Shown: positions 52,349 through 63,779 of the stretch, one piece after another
Numbering within the stretch: position 1 is the first letter of the stretch
Layout: every line of letters starts with the position of its first letter
Assembly (NCBI GenBank): GCA_930367205.1
Contig: OV884011.1
Span: 39,321,754 to 39,385,753 of the forward strand
Direction: 5' to 3'
From: Acanthosoma haemorrhoidale
Lineage: Eukaryota; Arthropoda; Insecta; Hemiptera; Acanthosomatidae
Length of the DNA stretch: 64,000 nt
Position numbers and translations under genes: made by a program
Notes under the pieces: generated by a model
What the model saw: only the letters and a program-made list of their open reading frames with translations
What the model was told of the DNA's origin: nothing
Databases searched by the model: none

Positions 52349-52597
52349 TTAATGAATGCTGAAATGTAGATATAGCATTAATGACATCATTGAAAACAAA
52401 TGGTTATAACAGATTGTAACGTTTGAATAAAAATATTTTCTCTCTTCCCTTCTATGAAAGGTGTGATTTCTTTTTTCAATAGATACATTAATTAAAGCTT
52501 GAATGCTATTTAAAAAATGGGAAAAAAGTTCTACATGATGAAAAGCACCTTGCAAAGCTTTCTCTAAGAGTCCATCCACTTTATCGGGAGCATTCAT
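52349..52597 (-). CDS. Uncharacterised 82-codon open frame
   Basis: ATG-initiated minus-strand frame beginning MNAPDKVDGLLEKALQGAFH, with an amphipathic, soluble-protein-like N-terminal half and a low-complexity tail. No family recognised. Could be an old transposon coding fragment or chance. Confidence 0.18.
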   Translation of the reverse strand: MNAPDKVDGLLEKALQGAFHHVELFSHFLNSIQALINVSIEKRNHTFHRREERKYFYSNVTICYNHLFSMMSLMLYLHFSIH

Positions 52598-54293
52598 TAT
52601 TCAGTATAAAAACTCCCGTTCCATTATGAGTTGCTATACAAAATAATAACGAAAGGAAAAAAATAAATTGAAAGTCTTTCGCTGTTTAAAAAGATCTGTC
52701 AAGTCTTAACAATAAAGCAGCAGCAAAAGACAAAAGTAATTTCACAGAAAAATAACAACTAATCCGGGTACATAACCTGAAGATTACAGGTAAGCTATTC
52801 TGAAACAAATTGTATTTTTTAAATATATAAACGAAATCTAGAAAGTGATGAAATTTCAATAGATACTCATTGGACTTACTTAACACTTAATTAAATGATT
52901 TTGAAAAAAGATACCCAGCCTTTTTGATCAAAACTACTTTATTTTATTTATTAACACATCTGAGTCACTAAATATTACCTTTAAAAAAAATTTAAATGAC
53001 ATATTTCAAATTCCTTTAGCGTTACCGTCGTGTGTTGAACAAACAAATCACAACTTTAAACCTATAACAGCTTTGGAGTTGAGACGTTAAGAATCTTAAA
53101 ATTTGGTGAAACATCCCCAACATTTTTCACCTTAATTAACGACATGGACGCTCAGGAAGAATTGGCTATTGCCAAAGCTCCCACAACAAGTACTTATGTG
53201 TTTTCGTGACCGAGGTCACGAGGTCACAGCCGCTTTACTCTTCTTGCAGGTTTTAGAGATGGGCTGAATAATGACTGTCGCGATTTAACGACACGGGTGG
53301 TCGCATAATCTTTAATAGAAATGGAGATCGTTTTGATAGGGGATGTTGCTATACAGGGAACAATAACTAATGTTTGTTCTAAGGGTCGTAACGGTAAAAT
53401 AGAAGTTACATATAAAACTATTTTGTAATGGCAACACTGCGCAGATTCAGGTTATAACAGCGCTTGCCGAGTGAGCTCTAGGTTTATGTAAATGTTTTGT
53501 TTTACTCCTTTAACGATCAATTGCTTTGTTGCCATTTGATCTTATGTGAGTATTCAATTTCTTTAGTTTTTTATTTAAAAATCCTGTTCAATTTATAGTG
53601 CAATTGTATCTAATAAACTGTCAATAATTACTGGTTTTATTGTCATTTTGCAACCACACTATCTAAAAGGGAAGCAAAAACTAAAGGATGGGATCCACTG
53701 AGAGAAAAATACATTTTCATTTTCTCAAATACAATTTTACCAGTTATAAAACCACATCTTCGAATATTTTAGCAATTATATCGTAGCCAGCCCAATTGAA
53801 ATCGAGTTTAACTCAAACAAATGAGTATATTTTTTATAGAAAATCTTTGTTAAATAAAAAATAACAGTAATTTATGAATTATATAGTAATGGAAATTTAG
53901 CTATGATTTAATTGCTAGTTCCTCTGCTTACTTGCCGTCAATAATGTGTACATAACAACAGGGAAAATCATAACTTTAAATAGCTTCTGAGATTAGTCTT
54001 AAGAAAAGGTTAACTCTTAAATGTAAAAAACATTCTATTTTAACTAAAAATTAATCAGCATATTTAAAGGTATTGTAGAATGTAATTTGGAAATTTCAAA
54101 TTGATTGATCCATTTTGATGACCGCTATCTTAGACTATACAGGCATACGAAAGATGCCGAGTCTACTAAATGTACAGCTGGAGATGACTCATCCTTTGGT
54201 CCATCACGGATGGTGTTAATGTAGATGTCGAGAGTGACCCAAACAAAACAAAGGACCACCGTAACGATGTGCTGTGACTTGACTTGGCGGGAT
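52598..54293. other. Non-coding, unassigned
   Basis: Holds the AGGTCA cluster at 53206-53226. Otherwise AT-rich, without supported genes. Confidence 0.4.
53206..53226. promoter_or_regulatory. Clustered AGGTCA half-sites
   Basis: AGGTCA occurs twice with a 2-bp spacer (53213-53226, DR2). The first half-site also forms an inverted repeat with an upstream GTGACC. Such arrangements are nuclear-receptor binding sites in animals. No gene is visible next to it, so function is unproven. Confidence 0.3.
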
Positions 54294-54302
54294 ATAAATA
54301 GT
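54294..54302 (+). promoter_or_regulatory. Candidate TATA box (TATAAATAG)
   Basis: A canonical TATAAATAG sits in locally GC-richer sequence and is followed by AATAAA at about 54324. It may be the promoter of the candidate exon at 54480. It may equally be the core of a decayed LTR, because a TATA box and AATAAA this close together are common in insect LTRs. Confidence 0.35.
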
Positions 54303-54479
54303 GTTGCCACCCTCACCGCTGGAAATAAACCATCATTGTCTTTAGTACCAGACTGCGGTTGATAGTTAGCAGTGAATTAGATTTTTAGTGATTTTAGATA
54401 TGAGTGGATTGATGTGATATCGGCTTGATTTTTGATCGGAGAGATGTTAGATTTTCTTCGAAGAACGTTTTGACATACT

Positions 54480-54535
54480 ATGTCTGCACAAGTACCTGAA
54501 ATCAAGAAACCAAAGGCAGATGTTGGATATAGCCT
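54480..54535 (+). CDS. Candidate first coding exon, unknown protein
   Basis: An ATG about 185 bp downstream of a TATAAATAG box opens a frame beginning MSAQVPEIKKPKADVGYSL. It then meets GTATGT at 54536, a plausible 5' splice donor. Without splicing the frame stops at 54557 (25 codons). The peptide reads like a natural N-terminus (small polar start, Pro/Lys-rich), but I do not recognise the family. No matching downstream exon is identified, and a family A repeat begins within about 45 bp. It may be a true first exon with distant further exons, or chance. Confidence 0.25.
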
Positions 54536-54579
54536 GTATGTCCCTATGTCCCTTTGAACTTTACAGAATCTTTCAAATT

Positions 54580-54655
54580 TTACAGAGAGAACCTTGAGGG
54601 TCAAATACAGGTCAAGTTTTTATTTCAGCTAATTCAAGTCGCCTTCATGATGGCA
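54580..54655 (+). repeat. Family A dispersed repeat, copy 7 (short)
   Basis: 'gaaccttgagggtcaaatacaggtcaag' then 'tttcagctaattcaagtcgccttcatg', matching only the 5' part of the family. Confidence 0.6.
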
Positions 54656-56019
54656 GTATGATGATAAAATGAGGAAGAACAAAAATATAAAATGCAGTTA
54701 TTTTTATAGATATTATAGGGAGATATTTAATCCCTAAAATTTAGTTATTCACGCGAGTTTTAACATGTAAATGTGTGTGTTTGTATGTTCTTAATGATTG
54801 AACATGTTTTCTGAGGTGTGAAGTTTCGATATAATGAAAACACCGGTGTCCGGTAAATAATCATCTAATCATGAATATTGTATTGATCATCACCAAGAGC
54901 GATCGATATATTGAAATTCTCGTGACATTTTATGAGTTTCTTTTTATGTCATTGTATGGATAATCATAGCTATCAATTGTTTATTAAATAATTTTTTAAC
55001 TACATTAAGTTAACCAAACTGCATACAAATAATCAATTAATAATTAATAGTTAACAAAGGTAAACAAGATTTATTTTATAATTATTTTGTGTACTAATTA
55101 AGTATTATTAGTTATCTATTGTATTTTACAGTGGTTGCAGAATACTGATATAAGCTTTATACCAAGTGTTTTAGCTTACTGTTCTTTTTGGAAGCATTTA
55201 TCAGAATTCCAAATAGTTTCCAGTATTTTTTTTAAATTTTTAATAAACCTATAATCTACATTGTCTATTATTTTGCTTTTATTGTGTTTCCTTATTTTGT
55301 TCCTTGATACTCTCTTTGAGTACCCAACCTTGTGTATTCATTCGAGGGGTAAGGGTGGTGAAAATCAAATAGAATTTATTAATTTCTATGAATGAACAGG
55401 AAATGATATGGTTATATATACTTGGTTATATATACTCATGAAAATAAACTATATGCACACAAACATGATCAGGAACCGCTGCATAGACTATTTTATATAA
55501 CATTATTATATGAGTAATTCTATTTACTATATAACTATAATTTATCTTATTATACTATATACATCATTTTTCCATTCTACAATTTTAACATGATGATGTT
55601 GATGATGAAAAGTACAAACGATCTAAATAAAAATACTTTGGGCAGAAATAGCACTTTCGTAGGATGACCAATGCTTCGACATTTTTTTCAATGAATGCTG
55701 CCGGTTGAGAACTGTCCACCTACAATTTTCGATATTTTTATTATAATTTCTATTTAGGGCAGTGCCCTATAAAAATATAGCCCGGCTTTACAGGCATATC
55801 ATTAAAACAGTTCATACTATCAAATACTTTGAAATTTACAAACAAACGTATACACACTTCAAATAATTTTATATATCTTCTCAAATAAAGTATTATTATT
55901 AAAAAAATAATTTACTAAAAATAGAGTTTATGAAACAAAATTGGACACAAACGTTAGGAGGAAAATGCAAAAATAAACCGATAGTAAAGGAATACAATAA
56001 AAAAAAAAAAACAAGGTTG
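54656..56019. other. AT-rich non-coding, possible 3' flank of the LINE relic
   Basis: Lies downstream of the minus-strand reverse-transcriptase relic. No defined tail or poly-A was identified. Confidence 0.35.
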
Positions 56020-57440
56020 AGTTTTAAAGTAATACCATATCCCCATGTTTCACTGAACCACAGAAGAAATAATAAAATCTTTTCAACTTTGATCCATTAA
56101 CAGGATTAAGCACCTGGGCCAGATCATGATCTTGATATTTAAGAAATGAATCCTGTAGGCTATAGTACAAAGGCAGGTAAATAATATATGATGAAGATCT
56201 TCGGTTTCTTTCTTTTTTGCAGAGGTTTTTTTTTATATTTAATTCTGTTTCGTTATTACTGTTTCATTCTGTATTAGCAGTTTTATTAGGCGTTTTCCGG
56301 ATAATCTGAAATTTAAATATAACGGAAATATTTAAGTGAGATGTGTCGACATTCAACTCTATTATAGTGGTTGCTGTATGCAGATTGCGAGACAAGTTCT
56401 CTGTCACGATAAGTGCGATATGCATAAGTCTAGGATTTCATTAACTCTGGGCTTAACTCTCTTAGGATCCAAATAGATCATTATTCCTCCTTCTCCTATA
56501 GCATCAAGAATGTTTTTGACTAGTACGCGCCAGTTGTATTCCTTGAAGGTGTTTTGTTAGCGATCAAACGTTTCTCTAAGACACGCTTTGGGTTACCTAT
56601 AGTCCACTATTTCTAATAATTTGACATAACAATACAAACATTGCTTCAAATCGCCCAGCTTATGTGGAGATTCTTTGTTTCCGAGCGTGTATTCCAGTGT
56701 GTTCCTCAAAGCATAAATAATAAATAACTTTTTATAGAAGTTGAGGATGCATTTTTATAATTATTCCTCGTAGCGAAGTCAGGTACAACAGGCAAAGCGA
56801 AATAAGCGAAGGTAGCGAACAGGTAAAGAATACAATAATATATTTTTCATGATAGCTTCAACCAGGTTTTCCATGAATTAGCTTTTGTTCTGGCGCAAGT
56901 GTCTTTGACCGTTCCTATTGCTGCATTACCTTTAGAAAATAATGCTTTGTAGTGTGCAAAAAAAAAAAAGCCCAGAGTTTGCAAATACCACGGCAAGATA
57001 GTTGTTGCGGGTTGAATTTCACTTTTATTGAAAAAGAACTTTTTTTGGCTTTAGGTCTATTATTACTGAACTTGATATTTTTTTATGTTCAGATTTAATC
57101 AGGCATTTGTGCAATATTCCTCTAGAATATTGACAAGAATTTTTCTTGTTATATCCGTGTGAGTCAGCGAGTAGACATATCATCAGTATAAAAAAAGAGT
57201 GGAATGTCTGCATCTTCAGAAATCCTGACCCAAATACACCTTTTGATCTAAAAAATTCTTCCATTTCAGCAAGGTAAAACTTAAATAGAATTGGGCTCAA
57301 TGACTCACCCTGTAATATTCCTTCAGTAATATCAATTTAATTTGAAAGCCTTTCACCCCTATATCTTATTCTAAGCTGGGAGTATCATATATTTAATGAT
57401 GTGAATAAACATTCCACTAAGGCCACGTTTGAACAACTTG
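56020..57440 (-). pseudogene. Decayed non-LTR reverse transcriptase (3' half)
   Basis: Minus-strand translation in shifting frames shows, in order, several landmarks. RT motif LQGESLSPILFKFYLAEMEEF straddles about 57250-57315. A YTDDM box (the YADD catalytic site) lies at 57176-57190, with LLADS in the adjacent frame. AHYKALFSKGNAAIG and ARTKANSW lie near 56860-56960, and a degenerate LLYC-like segment near 56810. Below 56800 comes a typical thumb/C-terminal stretch. These match jockey/CR1-type LINE reverse transcriptases. Many stops and frameshifts show it is long dead. The endonuclease and the 5' RT region are not visible above 57440, and the 3' tail is not defined. Confidence 0.82.
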
Positions 57441-58589
57441 GCTGAGGAGCGAGGCAACTAGTAGGCGATGTTCATTTTTATTTTATTTAATAACCTATCA
57501 TTTTTATCACCACAACAGTCTATTGTGATTAAAAATATGTATAAAGTGCCTAAATCGATTTATTTGATACCTAAAGGTACAGGTATAATAATATATATGG
57601 CATCATTTTTTTTAACAAAGGCCCTTTGTTATTAGCCCTAGACATAAAATTTGTAGGAAATTTAAAGGTCCAGAACTTTTGTAAGGTGAGGCTCCTTTTT
57701 CAGCCTTTCTTCCCTGGACCACTTTGACGCCTGCACTATCCTTATTAACTACTTTTTTTTTTTTTATAATGTACATTTTTATTTCATTTAACAACCTATC
57801 ATCAGAAAAAACTTCATTTTGTAATATAAAACCGTCATGTTCAAAGGTCAAAGGGAGACGCAGATTCGACTTAAATTATAATTACCTCCATTGTTTTCAG
57901 TGTATTACTTCTCACTTTGTTTTCATCGAGTATTATTATTTGTTGAAGCTTTATTTCTTAAATACTGTTCCTTTGTGTAAAGGCCATACTGTGTATTATT
58001 ATCAATGCTAAGCACTCATGAACGAGGTTATTTTGTTTGTTATTAGCCACTATTTTAAACTATCACTCACCACTCTCTAGACATTTCCTTCCTCCCCACT
58101 GTAATGTTAACAGTCCACTGAAGCTGGAATAAAAGTCCAAAACCCAACGAACATATTCATCTAGCGATAAAAATCAAAATATAAAACGTAAGCATTATTT
58201 ATTATCGAACAATAAATAATACCACTACAGTATTATAGTATGTTGTTGTTGCTGTGAAGTTCATAATGTTCCGTTGTACTGTCAATTTAAAATTTCATTT
58301 TTTTAACTTCACAATATTACTCAAAATAAGCAGCTTATAAAATAAACAAAAATGCCTTGTATTCTTCGCACATCATTTCCGTGGAAATGCCAAATTTTGT
58401 TAATGCTGCAATGTAGTTGATGCGTTCAGCATTACAGTTGCTATTAAATTATTGTTACTTAACTCTCAATTATTACCAAACCTTTGTGTGGTTTATTTTA
58501 CAATAGCATCTATTAAACAGAGATTTAAAAAAAAAAAAAATCTCCAGTCCTCTTTTCATATTTTGAGAGCTTTGTAAAAAAAAAATATA
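57441..58589. other. Non-coding with a small duplicated block
   Basis: 'tttttatttcatttaacaacctatcat' at about 57777 and 'tttttattttatttaataacctatcat' at about 57475 are copies of one short block. The 79-codon minus frame at 57612-57851 overlaps one copy and is not recognised. Confidence 0.4.
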
Positions 58590-59050
58590 TATATATAACT
58601 CCTCACTAATTCACGCAAATTCTTCAAATTTTGAAGAGTTAACATCTAGGGTCAAATACAGATCTAGTTCGTATCTCAGCAAGAGATAGTCACTTTAAGA
58701 CTCCTTACAGTGCATTTTTGATAACCTGCAGAGTCCCATCAATGATCAAAGACAAAAAATAGATCAGATCAGGTCACACGGTGATAGAAGTTTTGACAGT
58801 GTATTGAAGAATCACAACTGTTGAAAATATCAGTAATACATTTTTCATATTCTAGAGGGACTGTAACCTAAAATACGGTCTCATGCTGTATACAAATCTT
58901 TTTCATTTCCACTAAAATCTCATCCGCGTCACTTTTAGACTCCGTACAACGTATTTTGGTGTTGAGTGATTTTAGATATTAAAGACTACTCGGAGGAGAA
59001 TTATTTTCGTTGCATTAAATTGTCCTTTTTCTGTTACTGAATGTTTCTAT
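58590..59050 (+). repeat. Family A dispersed repeat, copy 8
   Basis: One of the longest copies. 'ctagggtcaaatacagatct', 'atctcagcaagag', 'caatgatcaaag', 'atagatcagatcaggtcac', 'ttgaagaatcacaactgttgaaaatatc', 'gagggactgtaacc', 'cacttttagactccgtacaac' and 'actactcggaggag' occur in order. Confidence 0.75.
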
Positions 59051-59736
59051 GTAAATTTATTATTCCTGACAGGCAAACCTCTACATTTTCAGCAGTCTAG
59101 AACCATTTAATTTTAGTATTTTGCTGCAACCCGCGGGCTGAAAGCAGGAGGTATTTCAAGAATACAGTACATATTACACACACATCATTCGAGCGAAATA
59201 ATTTCACGCCGTTACAAAAAAAAAACCCGCTGGATTATACAGCAAACATGAGCTAATAATTGCGGGAAGACTGGTTCCTTGGGTTGGAAAAGAGATTGAC
59301 CGACCTGTGGTATTCTGCCTAAGATGATTGAAAAAGGTCAATCATTAATCACAATTCACCGTTATCATGCTCTGATTACACCGGCCTTATGGCGAAAGCT
59401 AAGTCCCTGCTTCAAAACTCAATCACACCACGAGCAGACAGTCAGACTAATAAGAACGAAACTATGTCATTTAAAAAAAACAAACTTATTTATGAATCAG
59501 AAATTAACTAGTTGATCTAATGAGCTGAAGAATCTTAATGTTCATGATTTTTTTAAAACCAAAAATAAGAAATGAAATAAAGAACAGAGTAAGTGAAGAA
59601 GCAAAATCAAGAAATGCTTATTGGATTCCGCGAAAGATTTTAAATACATATTGTATATTATTTTTATGTTATTTTTTTAGCAAACACTTCATTTTGTTTG
59701 CTAATCCATTTTTATGCACTGAAAATTTACATTATT
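59051..59736. other. Non-coding left flank of the inverted-arm structure
   Basis: No supported gene. The frames at 59324-59515 and 59538-59738 are unremarkable. Confidence 0.4.
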
Positions 59737-60248
59737 AAACATTTCTTTTAGGTATATAAAGTGCTACCGAGAAAAAGATGTTTAACCCTCGGTAGACTCT
59801 CACTACCTTCCTGATTCCACCCGCCTCCTTTAGGCATTCCACACCCTATATCCTTCTCATACATCCTTCAAATGGGGAACTCCCCTTAGTGAAAGGCACT
59901 CATTAGCCCAAAATAATTTTCCTTTATTTTTCCCACATCCTATTTTTATAAGTTTAAGAGCTAAGGAAAAAAAAAAAAAAAAATTTTTAACCGCTGGAAA
60001 AATCATAATTTTAAATTTAGTGAGAGAGAGAAAGAGAGTTCGTTTATTTCATTTTATCTTACATGGGCTGGTTACATGTAGTTATCAAACGCCAGTGTGT
60101 CTCAAATAACTAAAACTAAAATACAATTAATAATAATGAGATATCCACCTATTTATATGTAGGAAAACCAAAAACTACATTGCTTCTTAACTTAAGAATT
60201 GAGAAATCTTTCTGATTTTTTCCCCTACTTCCTTTTATAATTGTTTAA
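59737..60248 (+). repeat. Left arm of 512-bp inverted repeat
   Basis: Base for base the reverse complement of 62093-62604, with few differences by eye. Inner features include a poly-A run (about 59968-59983), a GAGAGAGAAAGAGAG stretch and a TTAGTTTTAGTT-type segment. A diverged single copy of part of it lies at 11560-11740. With the right arm it bounds a 2.87-kb structure that is probably a mobile element. Confidence 0.92.
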
Positions 60249-62092
60249 CTTAAATTGTTTTTAATATACATTTAAAATTGGAGATTGATTAAATGATTTT
60301 TACGACGTCAGACGGACAAACGGAGTTCACCTCGTACCTTGATAAAAGTCCTCCCTTCGGGCCAGGCACCAGGAAAATATGCTGTGATTGAAAAACGTAG
60401 TTATTAAAACTCTCCCTGGAATACTCATTATTTTCCGGAATTATTGTATCAGTTAACCCATTGGAAAATAATTTTTTTTTTTTTGTTGCTGTGTGAATCT
60501 AATATGAACGGTTATCGAATATACTATGTATAATATAGTAACGTTTGCTTTAAGCTTATGGAGTACGGCTGATAACGATGATTCGTCGAAGATCGGACTC
60601 CTCTACCTGCGAATGAATTAGAATGACACTGAACTATTCTGACCGAACAATCAGGACTTTTAGTTTCCAGCCATATTCCCCGTCTTCGGCGAATAACGAT
60701 CGTTAGCGATCGCTACCCTGGTTCAGTAACTACAGCTGACAGTTGATTATTGACAACGAGTCCATAACCGTCAGATAACTTCAAAAACCTGGTTACATCC
60801 TTGGGAATATTTTGCGTATAACCAACCATTTCATAAGTTAATTAAACATGCTTAACTGATTGTTGCGTTCTACGCCTCCACTTTCACTTTATTAAATGAA
60901 TCCTTGCACAATTCTAACGTTATGAATTTTTTTTTTTCTATGCGGATAATGCCTCATGATTTGCTTTTATGTTTTTAGTTATTCTTTACTCCATCGAGAG
61001 GACGCCTTTTTGGAAGGTTTTAAATTACAATCTGGACTATTATAAATATAAAATAAGGCCATTGTTAATATCAAAAAGGTTTTTTTTTTCCGTAAATTGA
61101 GCCTTGAAGGCCGGAGGATTGTTGTAGTTTCTCAAGTCTAATGCCCCGAAATTAAAGGCAAACTTACGTCTAAGGAAATAATTGGTTATAAATAGTTATA
61201 ATTTATTTACACGCTTATATAATCCAATTCAGGGCAGGAAAATTGGTCTGCAATAACGAGATAATAAATAGATTCACCTTCCAACTAGAGATTCGAACTT
61301 AGACGATTCTTATAATAAAGCTTTATTTTTCGTTTTCTACATTGCAGAAAGCCTTCCAAAATAGGTACTTATTGTTTACTGCATTTTACAGATTTATAAG
61401 TAATTAAAATTAAAATAATTAGGAATTATATAAATATATGTGATAATATCTAACATAGTGAAAAAAGTAAAGTTGTCAGTTGTCTATTCACGAATAGTTT
61501 CCGTGTATTTCTTCTTCTTTCGGTTGGCAGCTCATAGTGCCAAATTCAAGTAATAAAAAATCGCACAAAACATCATAAATAAATAAATATGGTATAAAAC
61601 ATTAAAAATAATAGTAGGTCGTATAGATTAAAGTCCAAGAAACAAAATCAAAAATGAAGTAATATATAGATAAAAGTCACTCCGCTCAACAAATTCTGAA
61701 ATGTCAAAAGATTAAAAATAGGTTATATTTTATATTTATGATCATCTTTACCATTTTGTATCTTAATTTTATTCTGGACATTTCTTCTTTTAATCTTTTT
61801 GCACTTTGAAGAAAGGTAAGTTCTTTATGTATTTAAACAGTAATTAATTAATAGGAAGTCCTCTCTATTCGCAGTCTAAGCACATTGCAGTAATAATGAC
61901 TCTTAGCACCTGGTAAATATTGACTTGTTCCTTGGTCCGTCAACTAATATTACTTATAAATTACATGATTTTAGTCTTGTATAGTTTCTACGTCCCATTT
62001 ATTAACATATATTCGTAATATATGTAAGCAGCTCTCAGTGGGCCCATGCAACGTCACTAGTTGCGACCAAAAAGTTTATAGTTCAAGGTGTT
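60249..62092. mobile_element. Spacer between the 512-bp inverted arms
   Basis: 1,844 bp with no recognisable coding sequence on either strand. It holds a GC-richer patch at 60540-60780, including the CGATCGTTAGCGATCG palindrome near 60695, and AT-rich sequence elsewhere. No transposase signature was seen, so if the whole structure is a transposon it is non-autonomous. Confidence 0.5.
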
Positions 62093-62604
62093 TTAAACAA
62101 TTATAAAAGGAAGTAGGGGAAAAAATCAGAAAGATTTCTCAATTCTTAAGTTAAGAAGCAATGTAGTTTTTGGTTTTCCTACATATAAATAGGTGGATAT
62201 CTCATTATTATTAATTGTATTTTAGTTTTAGTTATTTGAGACACACTGGCGTTTGATAACTACATGTAACCAGCCCATGTAAGATAAAATGAAATAAACG
62301 AACTCTCTTTCTCTCTCTCACTAAATTTAAAATTATGATTTTTCCAGCGGTTAAAATTTTTTTTTTTTTTTTTCCCTTACCTCTTAAACTTATAAAAATA
62401 GGATGTGGGAAAAATAAAGGAAAATTATTTTGGGCTAATGAGTGCCTTTCACTAAGGGGAGTCCCCCATTTGAAGGATGTATGAGAAGGATATAGGGTGT
62501 GGAATGCCTAAAGGAGGCGGGTGGAATCAGGAAGGTAGTGAGAGTCTACCGAGGGTTAAACATCTTTTTCTCGGTAGCACTTTATATACCTAAAATAAAT
62601 GTTT
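62093..62604 (-). repeat. Right arm of 512-bp inverted repeat
   Basis: Mirror of the arm at 59737-60248, equal in length. The outer ends read AAACATTT(C/A)TTTTAGGTATATAAAG on both sides. The frame at 62499-62681 is a chance frame running over its outer edge. Confidence 0.92.
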
Positions 62605-62869
62605 ATCATACATTTTCGGGGCACTGTTTCGTTCTGTTGACATTTCTGCAAATTAAGGGTTCTAACACAAATGAACTGTAGCATATTAACGGCAAATGCA
62701 CCCTAAATCAATATTACGACGTTCTTTGGCGTGGGGAAACCTCGGAAACTTACCTCGTTTCGACATAAAGGCGATATACCTACTTATTCTCTCGGCCATA
62801 GCTAAAATAAACTTACCTTCCTTTAAACAACAGATATTCTTCAATTATGCAGAACTAAACAGGGCATGT

Positions 62870-63250
62870 CCTTATTTCAGCCAGATCAGGTCAGCAATGG
62901 TTTGGGACTCTATAAACTGATTGTATTGTTACTTGTAGACTCTGTACATAGCAGTTTATAACTCAAGAGGTCCAACAATGATCGAACTCAAGAAATATAT
63001 CAGATCAGCAATGGGCTGCGACCCTAAAAAATAATTTTTTCTGTTACTTGTAGACTCTTAATTTCAACAATGATCAAACTCAAGAAATCGATCAGATCAG
63101 GTCACGCAGTCATGGCGGCTTATTGAAGGATAGCAATATTGCAAACATCGGTACTAAATTCTTAACTCGTATTTTTAAATATTAAAAGCTACTTGATGTA
63201 GATTTTTTTATTTCATAAATTTTCCTTTTATTGCTATCTCTACAGATCTT
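62870..63250 (+). repeat. Family A dispersed repeat, copy 9
   Basis: Contains the 'ccagatcaggtca' and 'caacaatgatcgaactcaagaaatatatcagatca' blocks. A second 'caacaatgatcaaactcaagaaatcgatcagatcagg' block shows an internal duplication of about 100 bp. The frame at 62696-62920 is chance. Confidence 0.7.
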
Positions 63251-63779
63251 CATAACTTGATTCCTCCTGTTTTAGTTATCTAATAGCTGCGCGTGATCGT
63301 ATGTACATTGGCTCACTTAATTTATAGACAATTACCTCATGCTGCTGTTGTAAGAAATCTATGAATAAGAAACTGCAGTGATGATTTAATAGTTCTAGGA
63401 GCTCAAAATATTGTTTATCTAATCACTCCGGACTATCTTTAAGTTCAGCTGGAAAGCCTGACTGCATGTTTTAAGACAGGTAGAGGATGCTTTGAAGGCA
63501 ACCAGAAAGACACAACAAAATGGGACATGTTTCTATTTCTTCCAGTTTCTATTTGGTCCAAACTTTAATATTTCGTTAATAAAACATTTTTGATTAAAAG
63601 GTAGCATTTATAACTGTATATCTAGTTAATACTTACTTAATATGGTACTAAATTCTTGACTTGTGTCCTTATTTTAGACCGGTTACGGGCTTATAGCTCG
63701 TTTGATATAATTAAAACCATTTTTAGATCTATTGTAACTGTTATTAACTGAAGGGTTGTGAAGTCAGAGTGAAGAATAG

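Noticed and set aside
62499..62681. 60-codon frame crossing the outer end of the right inverted arm
   Set aside because: It overlaps repeat sequence and starts within the arm. The corresponding stretch of the left arm is not part of a similar frame.
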